Shown: positions 45,073-54,720, counted from the first letter of the stretch. The stretch: DNA of 64,000 bases from Thalassovita mediterranea (GCF_001458435.1 NZ_CYSF01000002.1:62001-126000), one strand, 5' to 3'. The notes: generated by a model not told the origin, from the letters alone. Made by a program: numbers and translations.

Positions 45073-46263
45073 ATGAAAAAGTTTTTGATGGCATCGGCCG
45101 CGACCGCATTGATGGCAGGCGGCGCAATGGCAGATGGCCACAGCGTAAAGCTGGGCGTTATGCTGGGCTTCACTGGCCCGATTGAATCGCTGACCCCTGC
45201 AATGGCTGCGGGCGCCGAACTGGCGATGAGCGAAGTCAGCGAAAGCGGCAAGCTGCTGGGCGGCAAGAAAGTCATGCCCGTACGTGCGGACTCGACCTGT
45301 GTGGACTCCGGTGCAGCGGCTGCAGCGGCTGAACGTCTGGTCACTTCTGACGGTGTCAAAGGTATCATGGGTGCTGACTGTTCCGGCGTGACCGGCGCCG
45401 TTCTGTCGAACGTTGCCCTGCCGAACGGCGTTGTGATGATTTCGCCCTCGGCGACCTCGCCGGCGCTGTCGACTGCCGAAGATGACGGCCTGTTCTTCCG
45501 CACCGCGCCTTCTGATGAACGTCAAGGTCAGGTTCTGGCTCAGGTTCTGCAAGAGCGCGGCATCTCCGAAGTTGCCGTGACCTACACCAACAACGACTAC
45601 GGCAAAGGTCTGGCTGACAGCTTCTCGGCGGCGTTTGTTGCTGCTGGCGGTTCGATCACCGCAACCACTGCACACGAAGACGGCAAAGCAGACTACTCTG
45701 CCGAAGTTGGCGCACTGGCCGCCGCTGGTGGCGACGCACTGGTCGTTGCTGGTTACGTTGACCAAGGTGGCCCCGGCGTGATCCGCGCTGCACTGGACAC
45801 CGGTGCGTTTGACACCTTTGCTCTGCCCGATGGCATGATCGGTGCAGCACTGGAAGAAACCTTTGGTGACGAAATCGACGGCTCCATCGGCACCGTTCCC
45901 GGTTCCGACGCGGCTGACGCATCGATGGTTGTTGAAAAAGTGACCGCCATGGGCGTTGACGCTTCCGGTCCTTACGTCGGCGAAAGCTATGACGCAGCTG
46001 CGCTGATCATGCTGGCCATGCAGGCCGCTGGTTCGGTTGAGCCGGGCGACTACAAAGCCAAAGTTGAAATGGTTGCCAACGCTCCGGGTGAAAAAATCTA
46101 CCCGGGTGAGCTGGCCAAAGGTCTGGAAATCCTGGCCGCTGGTGGCGACATCGACTACGTCGGTGCGACCGCTGTAGAACTGATCGGTCCCGGTGAAGCC
46201 GCAGGCGGCTACCGTGAGATCGAACTGAAAGGTGGCAAGATCGAAACGGTTAAGTTCCGTTAA
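45073..46263 (+). CDS. livK: Branched-chain amino acid ABC transporter substrate-binding protein
   Basis: 396 residues with a signal peptide (MKKFLMASAATALMAGGAMA, cleavage after AMA). The Leu/Ile/Val-binding fold is indicated by VKLGVMLGFTGPIESLTPAMAAGAELA and YTNNDYGKGLADSF. It belongs to the HAAT family and delivers amino acids or related compounds to the LivHM channel. Exact ligand unknown. The ATG at 45,073 gives a clean signal peptide. It heads the liv operon, followed by a hairpin. Confidence 0.92.
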   Translation: MKKFLMASAATALMAGGAMADGHSVKLGVMLGFTGPIESLTPAMAAGAELAMSEVSESGKLLGGKKVMPVRADSTCVDSGAAAAAAERLVTSDGVKGIMGADCSGVTGAVLSNVALPNGVVMISPSATSPALSTAEDDGLFFRTAPSDERQGQVLAQVLQERGISEVAVTYTNNDYGKGLADSFSAAFVAAGGSITATTAHEDGKADYSAEVGALAAAGGDALVVAGYVDQGGPGVIRAALDTGAFDTFALPDGMIGAALEETFGDEIDGSIGTVPGSDAADASMVVEKVTAMGVDASGPYVGESYDAAALIMLAMQAAGSVEPGDYKAKVEMVANAPGEKIYPGELAKGLEILAAGGDIDYVGATAVELIGPGEAAGGYREIELKGGKIETVKFR

Positions 46264-46289
46264 TCTAACCACTTTCTTTTGAACCAAGT

Positions 46290-46313
46290 CAGCCCGGCCA
46301 CTGTGCCGGGCTG
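46290..46313 (+). terminator. Hairpin between livK and livG
   Basis: CAGCCCGGC and GCCGGGCTG form a perfect 9-bp stem with a 6-base loop. No T-run follows. Such hairpins protect the mRNA end of the binding-protein gene and raise its level over the permease genes. Confidence 0.6.
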
Positions 46314-46360
46314 TGCTATATCAACAACGGTGCAAAATGCACCAAGACGGGGGACTGCTG

Positions 46361-47143
46361 ATGATCGTCGTAGAAGACGTCCATAAGCATTTCGGGGGAT
46401 TTCGCGCCGTGGATGGCGCGTCACTCACCATTGAGAAGGGCTCCATCACCGGGCTGATCGGCCCGAATGGCGCGGGCAAGACCACATTGTTCAACACCAT
46501 TGCCGGTGTTCTGCCGCCGACATCGGGCCGTATCCTGATGGATGGTGAAGATATCACCGGGCTGGCACCGCATGAGTTGTTCCACAAGGGGCTACTGCGG
46601 ACCTTCCAGATCGCGCATGAGTTCCATTCGATGACCTGCCGCGAAAACCTGATGATGGTGCCGGGTGGCCAGTCGGGCGAAACGCTGTGGAACACATGGT
46701 TTGGCCGCAAACGCATCGCGGATGAGGAGCGCGCGCTGCGTGCCAAGGCCGACGAAGTGCTGGAATTTCTGACCATCAGCCATATCGCAGATCTGAAGGC
46801 GGGTGAGATTTCGGGCGGTCAGAAAAAGCTGCTGGAACTGGGCCGCACCATGATGGTGGATGCCAAAATCGTCTTTCTGGACGAAGTGGGCGCCGGTGTG
46901 AACCGCACCCTGCTGTACACCATTGCAGACGCGATCAAGCAGCTGAACGAAGAACGTGGCTACACCTTCGTGGTGATTGAACACGACATGGACTTCATCG
47001 AACGCCTGTGCAACCCGGTCATCTGCATGGCCGAGGGCAAGGTTCTGGCCGAGGGAACCCTGGCCGAGATCAAGGCGAACGAACAGGTGATCGAGGCCTA
47101 TCTGGGTACCGGCCTGAAAAACAAGGACAAGGTGGGCGCATGA
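46361..47143 (+). CDS. livG: Branched-chain amino acid ABC transporter ATP-binding protein LivG
   Basis: 260 residues. Walker A GPNGAGKTTLFN, signature EISGGQKKLLELGR, Walker B IVFLDEVGAGVNR and the switch His in VVIEHDMDFIERLC are intact. The ATG at 46,361 gives the usual N-terminus MIVVEDVHKHFGG. Other in-frame ATGs upstream are less likely. The stop overlaps the start of the next gene (ATGA), so translation is coupled to the secreted protein gene rather than to livF. Confidence 0.93.
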   Translation: MIVVEDVHKHFGGFRAVDGASLTIEKGSITGLIGPNGAGKTTLFNTIAGVLPPTSGRILMDGEDITGLAPHELFHKGLLRTFQIAHEFHSMTCRENLMMVPGGQSGETLWNTWFGRKRIADEERALRAKADEVLEFLTISHIADLKAGEISGGQKKLLELGRTMMVDAKIVFLDEVGAGVNRTLLYTIADAIKQLNEERGYTFVVIEHDMDFIERLCNPVICMAEGKVLAEGTLAEIKANEQVIEAYLGTGLKNKDKVGA

Positions 47144-47766
47144 TCGGTTTAGGTCGAATTGCGCTGTTGCTCGGTGTTCTGAGTACTCCTGCGGCTGCAA
47201 GCGCGCAGGAGGTTGTTGGAACGTCTGCTGTCGGCGGAAAACGTGTGCACCTATACTCTGACGGAACGTGGGAATACGCCAAGGAAAGCGGCGAAGTCTC
47301 TAGGTGTGTTGCTTTGCACAAGAGCGTCGATTTTTGCGGCAGCATCTTGAATTGGCGACCGGTCAAGGCGCGCGGCGACTTTAGCAACATGTTCCTTCAC
47401 TCGGATCGTATTCAATCAGGTCTGCTGATCGAAGAACTGGGCACCAATGATGGGTTTTCGGTTGAATATATGCGAACCGTCGCGCTTGAGGCTGCCGCCG
47501 AAGCAAGCGGTGTCGATGTCAGCCAGATCCCTGTATTGGGCTTCTATGACGTGCAAATTGGCGAAACGGCCGCGGAAAACATGGTTTATGGCGCCAGCAT
47601 TGATGGCCTCAAAATCGTTTATTCCAACACTATCATCGTCGCAGATACCCTGACATTGCAGGCAATTGTCTGGTCGATTGGCGACGACTACACAGAAGAA
47701 CACCAAAAGTGGAACGCCGATTTTCTTGAAAATCTGCGTGTACGCACTGAAGGCGAAAAACTATGA
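47140..47766 (+). CDS. Unknown secreted protein embedded in the liv operon
   Basis: 208 residues. A signal peptide (MIGLGRIALLLGVLSTPAAASAQ, cleavage near ASA) is followed by GKRVHLYSDGTWEYA, a short motif seen in several secreted proteins. There are two Cys in the mature part (RCVALHKSVDFCG) but no lipobox. It overlaps livG (ATGA) at its start and livF (ATGA) at its end, so it is a true member of the operon. I do not recognise the family. Codon use is somewhat less biased than in its neighbours. It may aid substrate capture or be a late insertion. Confidence 0.85.
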   Translation: MIGLGRIALLLGVLSTPAAASAQEVVGTSAVGGKRVHLYSDGTWEYAKESGEVSRCVALHKSVDFCGSILNWRPVKARGDFSNMFLHSDRIQSGLLIEELGTNDGFSVEYMRTVALEAAAEASGVDVSQIPVLGFYDVQIGETAAENMVYGASIDGLKIVYSNTIIVADTLTLQAIVWSIGDDYTEEHQKWNADFLENLRVRTEGEKL

Positions 47767-48587
47767 CGAACAATCCCTACCAGGATGATCGTGGCAACAA
47801 GGATGCGACGATCACCAAACCAGGCACGGGCACGGTTGTCGAAGCAACCGGTACCGATCATGCCATGAGTACAGAAAACGCCTTTCTGATCGGCGACAGC
47901 ATGACTGGCGGCTATGGCAAATCCGGCCCCGACATCCTGCACGATTGCACCATCGCGGTGAACAAGGGCGAAATCGCCGTCATCGTCGGCCCGAACGGCG
48001 CTGGCAAATCGACCGCGATGAAGGCCACCTTTGGCATGCTGCATCTGCGTCAGGGCTCGGTCCGGCTTGATGGTCGCGACATCACCGACCTGACGCCGCA
48101 GGCCCGTGTGGCCGCTGGCATGGGGTTCGTGCCGCAGACATCGAACATCTTCACCTCGATGACGGTGGAGGAAAACCTTGAGATGGGTGCTTTCATCCGC
48201 AAGGACGATTTCCGCGACACCATCGCGCAGATCTATGACCTGTTTCCGATCCTGAAGGAAAAACGCAATCAGGCAGCGGGTGAACTCTCTGGTGGTCAGC
48301 GTCAGCAGGTGGCCGTGGGCCGCGCACTGATGACCCAGCCCAAGGTTCTCTTGTTGGATGAGCCGACCGCAGGCGTATCCCCCATCGTGATGGATGAGCT
48401 GTTTGATCGAATCATCGAGGTGGCGCGCACCGGTATTTCCATCCTGATGGTGGAACAGAACGCCCGCCAAGCGCTTGAAATCGCTGACAAAGGATATGTC
48501 CTCGTCACCGGCCGCAACGCCCACACCGGAACCGGCAAAGACCTGCTGGCCGATCCGGAAGTGCGCCAATCTTTCCTAGGGGGTTAA
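47763..48587 (+). CDS. livF: Branched-chain amino acid ABC transporter ATP-binding protein LivF
   Basis: 274 residues. Walker A GPNGAGKST, signature LSGGQRQQVAVGRA, Walker B VLLLDEPTAGVSP and the C-terminal GYVLVTGRN are typical of LivF. About 35 extra N-terminal residues, polar and probably disordered, precede the usual start. A second ATG at 47,865 could give the normal length. The ATGA overlap with the secreted protein gene favours the longer start, so I keep it. Confidence 0.9.
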   Translation: MTNNPYQDDRGNKDATITKPGTGTVVEATGTDHAMSTENAFLIGDSMTGGYGKSGPDILHDCTIAVNKGEIAVIVGPNGAGKSTAMKATFGMLHLRQGSVRLDGRDITDLTPQARVAAGMGFVPQTSNIFTSMTVEENLEMGAFIRKDDFRDTIAQIYDLFPILKEKRNQAAGELSGGQRQQVAVGRALMTQPKVLLLDEPTAGVSPIVMDELFDRIIEVARTGISILMVEQNARQALEIADKGYVLVTGRNAHTGTGKDLLADPEVRQSFLGG

Positions 48588-48590
48588 AAC

Positions 48591-49601
48591 ATGGACTTCC
48601 TGAACGCCCTTGTGGTGCTTTCCAACTTTGTGCTGATCCCAGCCGTTGCCTATGGCAGCCAGCTGGCGCTTGGCGCGCTTGGCGTGACGCTGATCTACGG
48701 CATCTTGCGCTTTTCCAACTTTGCCCATGGCGACACCATGGCCTTTGGCACCATGCTTGTGGTGCTGATCACTTACCTGTTCCAGAGCTGGGGCATCAGC
48801 CTTGGCCCGCTGCCAACCGCGCTTTTGGCCCTGCCCTTCGGGATCCTCGGCTGTATGCTGCTGGTGCTGTTCACCGACCGCGCGGTTTACCGGTTCTACC
48901 GCCAGCAAAAGGCGAAGCCGGTTGTGCTGGTGATCGTGTCGATGGGCGTGATGTTTATCATGAACGGTCTGGTGCGTTTCATCATTGGCCCGAACGATCA
49001 ACGCTTTGCCGATGGTGAACGGTTCATCATTTCTGTGCGTGAATTCAAACAGTTGACCGGCCTGTCCGAAGGTCTGGCCATTCGCACCACCCAAGGCATC
49101 ACCGTTGTCACGGCGATCATCGTGGTGGCGCTGCTGTTCTGGTTCCTGAACCGCACCCGTACTGGTAAATCCATGCGTGCCTATTCCGATAACGAGGATC
49201 TGGCGCTCTTGTCCGGTATCAACCCGGAACGTGTGGTGCTGTACACTTGGCTGATCGTTGCGGCACTGGCCACGGTTGCGGGCACGCTTTACGGTCTGGA
49301 TAAGACGTTCAAACCCTTCACCTATTTCCAGCTGCTGCTGCCCATCTTTGCCGCCGCCATCGTGGGTGGGCTTGGCAACCCGCTGGGCGCCATCGCAGGT
49401 GGCTTTGTCATCGCCTTTTCCGAGGTGACGATCACCTACGCCTGGAAGAAAGTGCTTAAATATCTGCTGCCGGAAAATCTGGAACCCTCCAGCCTGATGC
49501 AGCTGATCTCTACCGACTATAAATTCGCTGTCAGCTTTGCGATCCTGGTGATCGTGCTGCTGTTCAAGCCGACCGGTCTGTTCAAAGGAAAATCGGTATG
49601 A
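48591..49601 (+). CDS. livH: Branched-chain amino acid ABC transporter permease LivH
   Basis: 336 residues with about eight transmembrane helices. Family signatures are LGALGVTLIYGILRFSNFAHGD near the N-terminus and LPIFAAAIVGGLGNPLGAIAGGF near the C-terminus. A Shine-Dalgarno (AGGGGG) sits at the livF stop, three bases before the ATG region. It forms the inner-membrane channel with LivM, whose start overlaps it by ATGA. Confidence 0.94.
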   Translation: MDFLNALVVLSNFVLIPAVAYGSQLALGALGVTLIYGILRFSNFAHGDTMAFGTMLVVLITYLFQSWGISLGPLPTALLALPFGILGCMLLVLFTDRAVYRFYRQQKAKPVVLVIVSMGVMFIMNGLVRFIIGPNDQRFADGERFIISVREFKQLTGLSEGLAIRTTQGITVVTAIIVVALLFWFLNRTRTGKSMRAYSDNEDLALLSGINPERVVLYTWLIVAALATVAGTLYGLDKTFKPFTYFQLLLPIFAAAIVGGLGNPLGAIAGGFVIAFSEVTITYAWKKVLKYLLPENLEPSSLMQLISTDYKFAVSFAILVIVLLFKPTGLFKGKSV

Positions 49602-50944
49602 GCGAGACAACCAAAAACATCGGGCTGTTTGCCCTTGTCGCCTGTCTGTTTGTGCTGACAGGTTTCATGCAGAGCTGGAACGCCTCGCTGACCATCCTCA
49701 ACATGGCGCTGATCAGTGCGATCATGGCCTTGGGGGTGAACCTGCAATGGGGCTTTGCTGGTCTGTTCAACGTGGGTGTCATGGGTTTTGTCGCCCTTGG
49801 TGGTCTGGCGACTGTTCTGATCGGTGCCAAACCGGTTGAGGGGGCGTGGTCCGCAGGTGGTTTCCAGATTCTTCTGGCACTGGTGCTGGGTGCGGCGACC
49901 GTCGTGGCGGCCATTCTGGCCTATGCAAAGCTGACCAAAGGTCGAATGCGCAACATTGGTGTCGTGGCGATTCTGTTGGTCGGCTTCTTCATCTATCGTG
50001 GTGTGTTCGATCCCGGTGTTGCGGCGGTTGAGGCGATCAACCCTGCCACCAACGGCAACCTTGGTGGTTTGAACTGGCTGGCAGCTGCGCGTGACAGTGA
50101 CGTGCGTAGCGCTGACCTGTTTGTTCTGCTGGCATGGCCCGTCGGTGGTCTGCTGGCCGCTGGGGCTGCGTGGATCATCGGTAAAACCGCGCTTGGTCTG
50201 CGATCAGACTACCTTGCCATCGCGACGCTGGGCATTGCCGAGATCATCATCGCCATCATGAAGAACGAAGATTGGCTGGCCCGCGGCGTGAAAAACGTAT
50301 CCGGCTTGCCGCGTCCTGTACCCTATGAGGTGACGTTGCAGGACAGCGCCAGCTTTGTAGAACGTGCAAATGCGCTGGGTCTGGATGCGACCACCGCCTC
50401 GACCCTCTGGGTTAAAACGCTCTATGCGGGGCTGTTCGCTGTTGTGCTGATCCTGATGCTGATCATGGCGCAGGCGGCGTTGAAATCGCCCTGGGGCCGG
50501 ATGATGCGCGCAATCCGCGACAATGAGGTTGCGGCGCAGGCGATGGGCAAGGATGTCACCAAGCGGCACCTGCAAATCTTCATCCTCGGCTCTGCCATTT
50601 GTGGCATTGCGGGCGCGATGATGACGACGCTGGATGGTCAGCTGACCCCCGGCACCTATCAGCCGCTGCGCTTTACCTTCCTGATCTGGCTGATGGTCAT
50701 TGTTGGCGGGTCCGGCAATAACTTCGGTGCGGTTCTGGGCGGCTTCCTGATCTACTTCCTATGGATTCAGGTGGAACCAATGGGCGCGTGGCTGATCGAT
50801 GTTCTGACCTCGGGTCTGGCCGATGGCAATCCGGTGAAGGAACACCTGAAAGACGGTGTCGCCTATATGCGCCTGATGACCATGGGGATTGTTCTGCTCT
50901 TGGTGCTGCGGTTCAGCCCACGGGGTCTGATCCCGGAAAAATAA
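49598..50944 (+). CDS. livM: Branched-chain amino acid ABC transporter permease LivM
   Basis: 448 residues, ten or so transmembrane helices. LMALGVNLQWGFAGLFNVGVMG-type N-terminus and GLRSDYLAIATLGIAEII, WGRMMRAIRDNEVAAQAMGKD and LDGQLTPGTYQPLRFTFLIWLMVIVGG-type segments are conserved in LivM. The start overlaps the livH stop. It ends the operon at a strong terminator. It is longer than E. coli LivM (425) by a small loop between helices 3 and 5. Confidence 0.93.
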   Translation: MSETTKNIGLFALVACLFVLTGFMQSWNASLTILNMALISAIMALGVNLQWGFAGLFNVGVMGFVALGGLATVLIGAKPVEGAWSAGGFQILLALVLGAATVVAAILAYAKLTKGRMRNIGVVAILLVGFFIYRGVFDPGVAAVEAINPATNGNLGGLNWLAAARDSDVRSADLFVLLAWPVGGLLAAGAAWIIGKTALGLRSDYLAIATLGIAEIIIAIMKNEDWLARGVKNVSGLPRPVPYEVTLQDSASFVERANALGLDATTASTLWVKTLYAGLFAVVLILMLIMAQAALKSPWGRMMRAIRDNEVAAQAMGKDVTKRHLQIFILGSAICGIAGAMMTTLDGQLTPGTYQPLRFTFLIWLMVIVGGSGNNFGAVLGGFLIYFLWIQVEPMGAWLIDVLTSGLADGNPVKEHLKDGVAYMRLMTMGIVLLLVLRFSPRGLIPEK

Positions 50945-50948
50945 ACCC

Positions 50949-50977
50949 AAGGCCGCCCTTAACGGGGCGGCCTTTTT
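50949..50977 (+). terminator. Intrinsic terminator of the liv operon
   Basis: AAGGCCGCCC and GGGCGGCCTT form a perfect 10-bp stem with a 6-base loop and a run of five T. It follows the livM stop by four bases. Confidence 0.92.
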
Positions 50978-50999
50978 CGTTGCTGCATGCGCCTGCGAT

Positions 51000-52025
51000 T
51001 TAGCCTGCGATATAAACCAGTGCCAAGGCACCCAGCGTGACAAACACCGTCGCAAAAGCGCCCAGCAGCAAGGGCCGCAACCCTTCACGCCGCAGCGCCC
51101 CAATATCGGTGCTAAGCCCCATTGCCCCCAGCGCCATGGTCAGCAGGAAGGATGACGAATGCGCCGCCCCTGTCAGCACAGCATCAGGCAAACTCACGGT
51201 GGATCCCAGCACCATCATCGCCGCAAATCCCGCCACGAACAGTGGCAAAGGTGCGGGCGCTTTGCCCCCTGCCGTTGGTACCGCCGCACCTGCTGATCGG
51301 ATCAGCACCACAATCAGCGGCGCCAGCAACAGAACACGGCTGAGTTTCGCCATCATCCCCCAGTGCTGCGCCTCCACGCTGTAGCTGTTGGTTGCGCCAA
51401 CCACCTGCCCAACCTCATGGATCGCGGCACCGGCCCACAGGCCATAGCCCGCACCATCCAGACCCAGCGCCATTGCTGCCACAGGCAGCGCCAGCATCGA
51501 CAGGGTGCCAAAGAGAGTCACACAGGCAATCGCATAGGCCAGATCGCTGCTGCGCGCAGGTCGCGCGCCCTGCACCGCCATGATCGCCGATGCCCCACAC
51601 ACCGCCGTGCCCGCGCCGATCAACCGCGACAGTCCCGCAGGCACGCCCAAGGCGCGGCCGACGAATTGCGTGCTGTAGTAGGTGGCGAACAACAGAACCG
51701 CGATGCCGATAAAAACCAGTGCCCCAGCCTGACAGATCTGCCCAAGGCTCAGCTGCAACCCTAACAGAACAATTCCCATCCGCATCAATGGACGCTGCGC
51801 CAGTGCAATACCACCCTCGGCCCAATCCATGCCGCCCAGCGTATTTCGCAAAGCGACGCCCATCAGCATCGCCAGAACCATCGGCCCCAGCAAGGGCACC
51901 GCCAGAATTGATTTCAACGCAATCGCAGCACCTGCCACGCTGGCAACAAACACCAATCCCGGCAGGGCCGAGGTGATTTGTTTTGCAATATGCGCATCGC
52001 TTGGGAAATTGTTCTGAACTGCCAT
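51000..52025 (-). CDS. YeiH family putative sulfate/sulfonate exporter
   Basis: 340 residues with about ten membrane segments of the UPF0324/YeiH family. Family segments are GAGTAVCGASAIMAVQG, WAGAAIHEVGQVVGA and RVLLLAPLIV. Members are annotated as putative sulfate exporters, and direct evidence is limited. The ATG at 52,025 is chosen over 52,061 because it matches the usual length. It is divergent from a LysR gene, the same arrangement as yeiH-yeiE in E. coli. Confidence 0.88.
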   Translation of the reverse strand: MAVQNNFPSDAHIAKQITSALPGLVFVASVAGAAIALKSILAVPLLGPMVLAMLMGVALRNTLGGMDWAEGGIALAQRPLMRMGIVLLGLQLSLGQICQAGALVFIGIAVLLFATYYSTQFVGRALGVPAGLSRLIGAGTAVCGASAIMAVQGARPARSSDLAYAIACVTLFGTLSMLALPVAAMALGLDGAGYGLWAGAAIHEVGQVVGATNSYSVEAQHWGMMAKLSRVLLLAPLIVVLIRSAGAAVPTAGGKAPAPLPLFVAGFAAMMVLGSTVSLPDAVLTGAAHSSSFLLTMALGAMGLSTDIGALRREGLRPLLLGAFATVFVTLGALALVYIAG

Positions 52026-52106
52026 AAGTAAACTGTGGCGCTGTTTAAGTGATCTTTCCAACGGAATGATCTTGTCAGAACAATCGAATTTAGTGATGAA
52101 TGTTTT

Positions 52107-52985
52107 ATGACCTTAGACCAGATCCGCATTTTCCTCGCTGTTGCTGAACGTGGCCACGTCACCCGCGCGGCAGAGGCGCTGAACATGACGCAATCCGCCG
52201 TCTCTGCCGCGATTGCGACGTTAGAGGCGACGTATGACGTGCGCCTGTTTGATCGCGTGGGGCGCGGTATTGCATTGACGCAGGCCGGACATGATTTCAC
52301 GCCACAAGCCCGCGCATTGCTGCAAGAGGCGGCGATGACGAAACAGGCGCTGGCCGATCTGTCACAGGAAATTCGCGGACGCCTGCGGATTCAGGCCAGT
52401 CAGACGGTGGCCAGCTACTGGTTGCCGCCACGCTTGATGCGCCTGCACAGCCTGCATCCGGGGGTGCAGATTGATCTGGCCGTCGGCAACACCGCACAGG
52501 CGGCCGAGGCGGTCAGCGCAGGCACCGCTGATCTGGGGTTCGTCGAAGGCGCCCTGCCCGACAGCGACCTGCACCGCCGTGTGGTGGCGCGTGATGAATT
52601 GGTGCTGGTCATGGCACGGGATCATCCGATGGCACGCGCCGCACGGTTTGAGGCGCAGGATTACGTACAGATGCAATGGATCTTGCGTGAGTCGGGCAGT
52701 GGCACCCGCAGTGAGACGGAACTGCATCTGGCCGAAATGGGCCTGTCCGCCGCCAATCTGGATGTGGCATTAGAACTGCCCTCGAACGAGGCGGTGCTGG
52801 CTGCGGTCGCCGCAGGGCCGCAGGTGACGATGTTGTCGGCCCGTGCGGTGGGTGCTGCCAAGGGGCGCGGTTTGGCGATGCGGCGCGTTACCTGGGCGCC
52901 GCATCCGGCGCGGGTCTTTGCGGTGTTGACGCACCCCAAACGCTATCAATCCCGCGCAGTGCGGGCGCTGCTGGATCTGCTGTGA
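52107..52985 (+). CDS. LysR family transcriptional regulator (YeiE/CysL-like)
   Basis: 292 residues. N-terminal HTH (residues 1-60: MTLDQIRIFLAVAERGHVTRAAEAL, then QSAVSAAIATLE) and a C-terminal effector domain with GNTAQAAEAVSAGTADLGFVEG. It is divergent from the YeiH-type gene with 81 bases between start codons, so it very likely controls that gene. E. coli YeiE is linked to sulfite response, but whether this one senses sulfite is not known. Confidence 0.88.
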   Translation: MTLDQIRIFLAVAERGHVTRAAEALNMTQSAVSAAIATLEATYDVRLFDRVGRGIALTQAGHDFTPQARALLQEAAMTKQALADLSQEIRGRLRIQASQTVASYWLPPRLMRLHSLHPGVQIDLAVGNTAQAAEAVSAGTADLGFVEGALPDSDLHRRVVARDELVLVMARDHPMARAARFEAQDYVQMQWILRESGSGTRSETELHLAEMGLSAANLDVALELPSNEAVLAAVAAGPQVTMLSARAVGAAKGRGLAMRRVTWAPHPARVFAVLTHPKRYQSRAVRALLDLL

Positions 52986-52989
52986 GGGC

Positions 52990-54534
52990 TTAGCGTCCCT
53001 TGAACAATCCACCCAGGATGCCGCGCACCAGACGGCGGCCTGTGGTGCCGCGCAACTCCTTGACCAATGCTTTGCCAAGGGCGCTGCCGATGGTGTCACC
53101 CTGCGCGCGGCTGCGTGTCACCCGGGATGAGGATCGGCCAACCCGTGACCCGCTAAAGCGTCGTGCAGATCGGTATTCCCGTTCCGCCACCTCGGCCTGT
53201 TCTTCGCGCTCTTCGGCTTTCTCGGCCTCGGCCTGTTCGGCGCGTTTGGCCAGCAGTTCATAGGCGCTTTCACGGTCCTGTGTCGTGTCATATTTCCCCG
53301 CCAACGAAGACGTAGCCATCACCTCTGCCCGTTCCGACGCCGTAATCGGCCCCAATTGCGACGATGGTGGGCGGATCAACGTACGTTCGACCACACCGGG
53401 CACGCCCTTCTTGGCCAGAACGGATGTCACCGCCTCACCCACGCCAACCTCTCGGATCGCCTCTTCGGTATCGAAGCGCGGATTGTCGCGATAGGTTTCC
53501 GCCGCCATGCGCAGCGCCTTGCGGTCGCGCGCGGTAAAGGCGCGCAGCGCGTGTTGTACGCGGTTGCCCAACTGGCCCAGAATATCCTCTGGCACGTCGT
53601 CGGGGTTCTGGGTGACAAAATACACGCCCACGCCCTTGGACCGGATCAGCCGTGCCACCTGTTCCACCTTATCGATCAGCGCCTTTGGGGCGTCTTCAAA
53701 CAGCAGATGTGCCTCATCAAAGAAGAAGACCAGTTTGGGCTTATCCGGATCGCCCACCTCTGGCAGGGTTTCAAACAGTTCAGAAAGCAGCCACAGCAGG
53801 AAGGTCGCATAGAGGCGCGGTGATCCCATCAGTTGATCGGCGGCCAGAATGTTGATCTGGCCCCGCCCATCTGCGTCACAGCGCATCAGATCGCTAAGGT
53901 CCAGCGCCGGTTCCCCGAAAAGCTGCGTCGCGCCCTGATTTTCCAGCACCAACAGCCGCCGCTGGATCGCGCCGATGGAGGCGGTGGAGATGTTGCCGTA
54001 GCGCAGCGCCACGTCGGCGCGGTTTTCTCCTAGCCAGACCAGCATCGCTTGCAGATCCTTCAGATCCAGCAGCGCCAGCCCCTGTTCATCGGCAATGCGA
54101 AAGGCGATGTTCAGCACGCCCTCCTGCGCCTCGCTCAACTCCAGCAGGCGGGACAGCAACAGCGGCCCCATATCGGCGACCGTGGTGCGCACTGGATGGC
54201 CCTGCTCGCCAAACATATCCCAGAAGGTGACAGGAAAACCGGCGTAGGTGTAATCATCAAACCCGATTTTTGCCGCGCGATCCGTGAACGCCTGATGCAG
54301 TTTGAAATCCGCACGTCCGGCCTTGGCAAGGCCCGCCAGATCGCCCTTCACATCGGCCATGAACACAGGCACGCCAGCGGCGGAAAACCCTTCGGCCATG
54401 ATCTGCAAGGTGACTGTTTTGCCGGTGCCGGTCGCGCCCGCGATCAGCCCGTGACGGTTTGCGTATTTCAACGACAGGAATTGCTGTTCGCCATAGTCCG
54501 CGCCGCCGCCACCGATAAAGAGTTTCTGGTCCAC
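52990..54534 (-). CDS. HerA-like ATPase, DUF853 (YjgR) family
   Basis: 514 residues. Walker A GATGTGKT at residues 33-40, Walker [14 protein letters not shown] near 260-272, and a conserved Arg finger region ([29 protein letters not shown]-type). The C-terminal part (from about residue 430) is rich in Glu, Ala and Arg and probably disordered. Function is unknown, although relatives of HerA/FtsK move DNA. The start is GTG; no nearby ATG suits. It is convergent with the LysR gene. Confidence 0.9.
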   Translation of the reverse strand: MDQKLFIGGGGADYGEQQFLSLKYANRHGLIAGATGTGKTVTLQIMAEGFSAAGVPVFMADVKGDLAGLAKAGRADFKLHQAFTDRAAKIGFDDYTYAGFPVTFWDMFGEQGHPVRTTVADMGPLLLSRLLELSEAQEGVLNIAFRIADEQGLALLDLKDLQAMLVWLGENRADVALRYGNISTASIGAIQRRLLVLENQGATQLFGEPALDLSDLMRCDADGRGQINILAADQLMGSPRLYATFLLWLLSELFETLPEVGDPDKPKLVFFFDEAHLLFEDAPKALIDKVEQVARLIRSKGVGVYFVTQNPDDVPEDILGQLGNRVQHALRAFTARDRKALRMAAETYRDNPRFDTEEAIREVGVGEAVTSVLAKKGVPGVVERTLIRPPSSQLGPITASERAEVMATSSLAGKYDTTQDRESAYELLAKRAEQAEAEKAEEREEQAEVAEREYRSARRFSGSRVGRSSSRVTRSRAQGDTIGSALGKALVKELRGTTGRRLVRGILGGLFKGR

Positions 54535-54603
54535 CTGAGGCCCCTGTCATTTTCGCATCGCGCCTGCGCGCGCTGCATAAGGAATTCATTAAGAGTGTCG
54601 CGC

Positions 54604-54698
54604 TATAGTGACCTTATCCAGCCGCCATGTCCATCGCGGGTGGATGACTTCCTCCCTGTCAGACTGGCCGCCCTGTGAACCGCAGGGCGGCTTTTTTT
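54604..54698 (+). ncRNA. Candidate small RNA A (orphan terminator)
   Basis: No open frame lies between the HerA-like gene and IalB. A possible -10 box TATAGT (54,604) precedes about 85 bases with a CCTCCC stretch (cttcctccctg), a pyrimidine-rich sequence that could pair with Shine-Dalgarno sites. It ends at a strong terminator. The -35 is not convincing. It could be a small RNA or a short transcript of another kind. Confidence 0.4.
54667..54698 (+). terminator. Orphan intrinsic terminator A
   Basis: GCCGCCCTG and CAGGGCGGC form a perfect 9-bp stem with a 7-base loop followed by seven T. There is no plus-strand protein gene upstream. Confidence 0.9.
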
Positions 54699-54720
54699 GT
54701 AAAAATTATAACACGGACTG

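Noticed and set aside
44980-46287. A 435-codon minus-strand open frame
   Set aside because: Antisense to livK, with biased composition from the strong codon bias of livK.
48576-49610. A 344-codon minus-strand open frame
   Set aside because: Antisense to livH; composed mostly of charged and His-rich shadow sequence.
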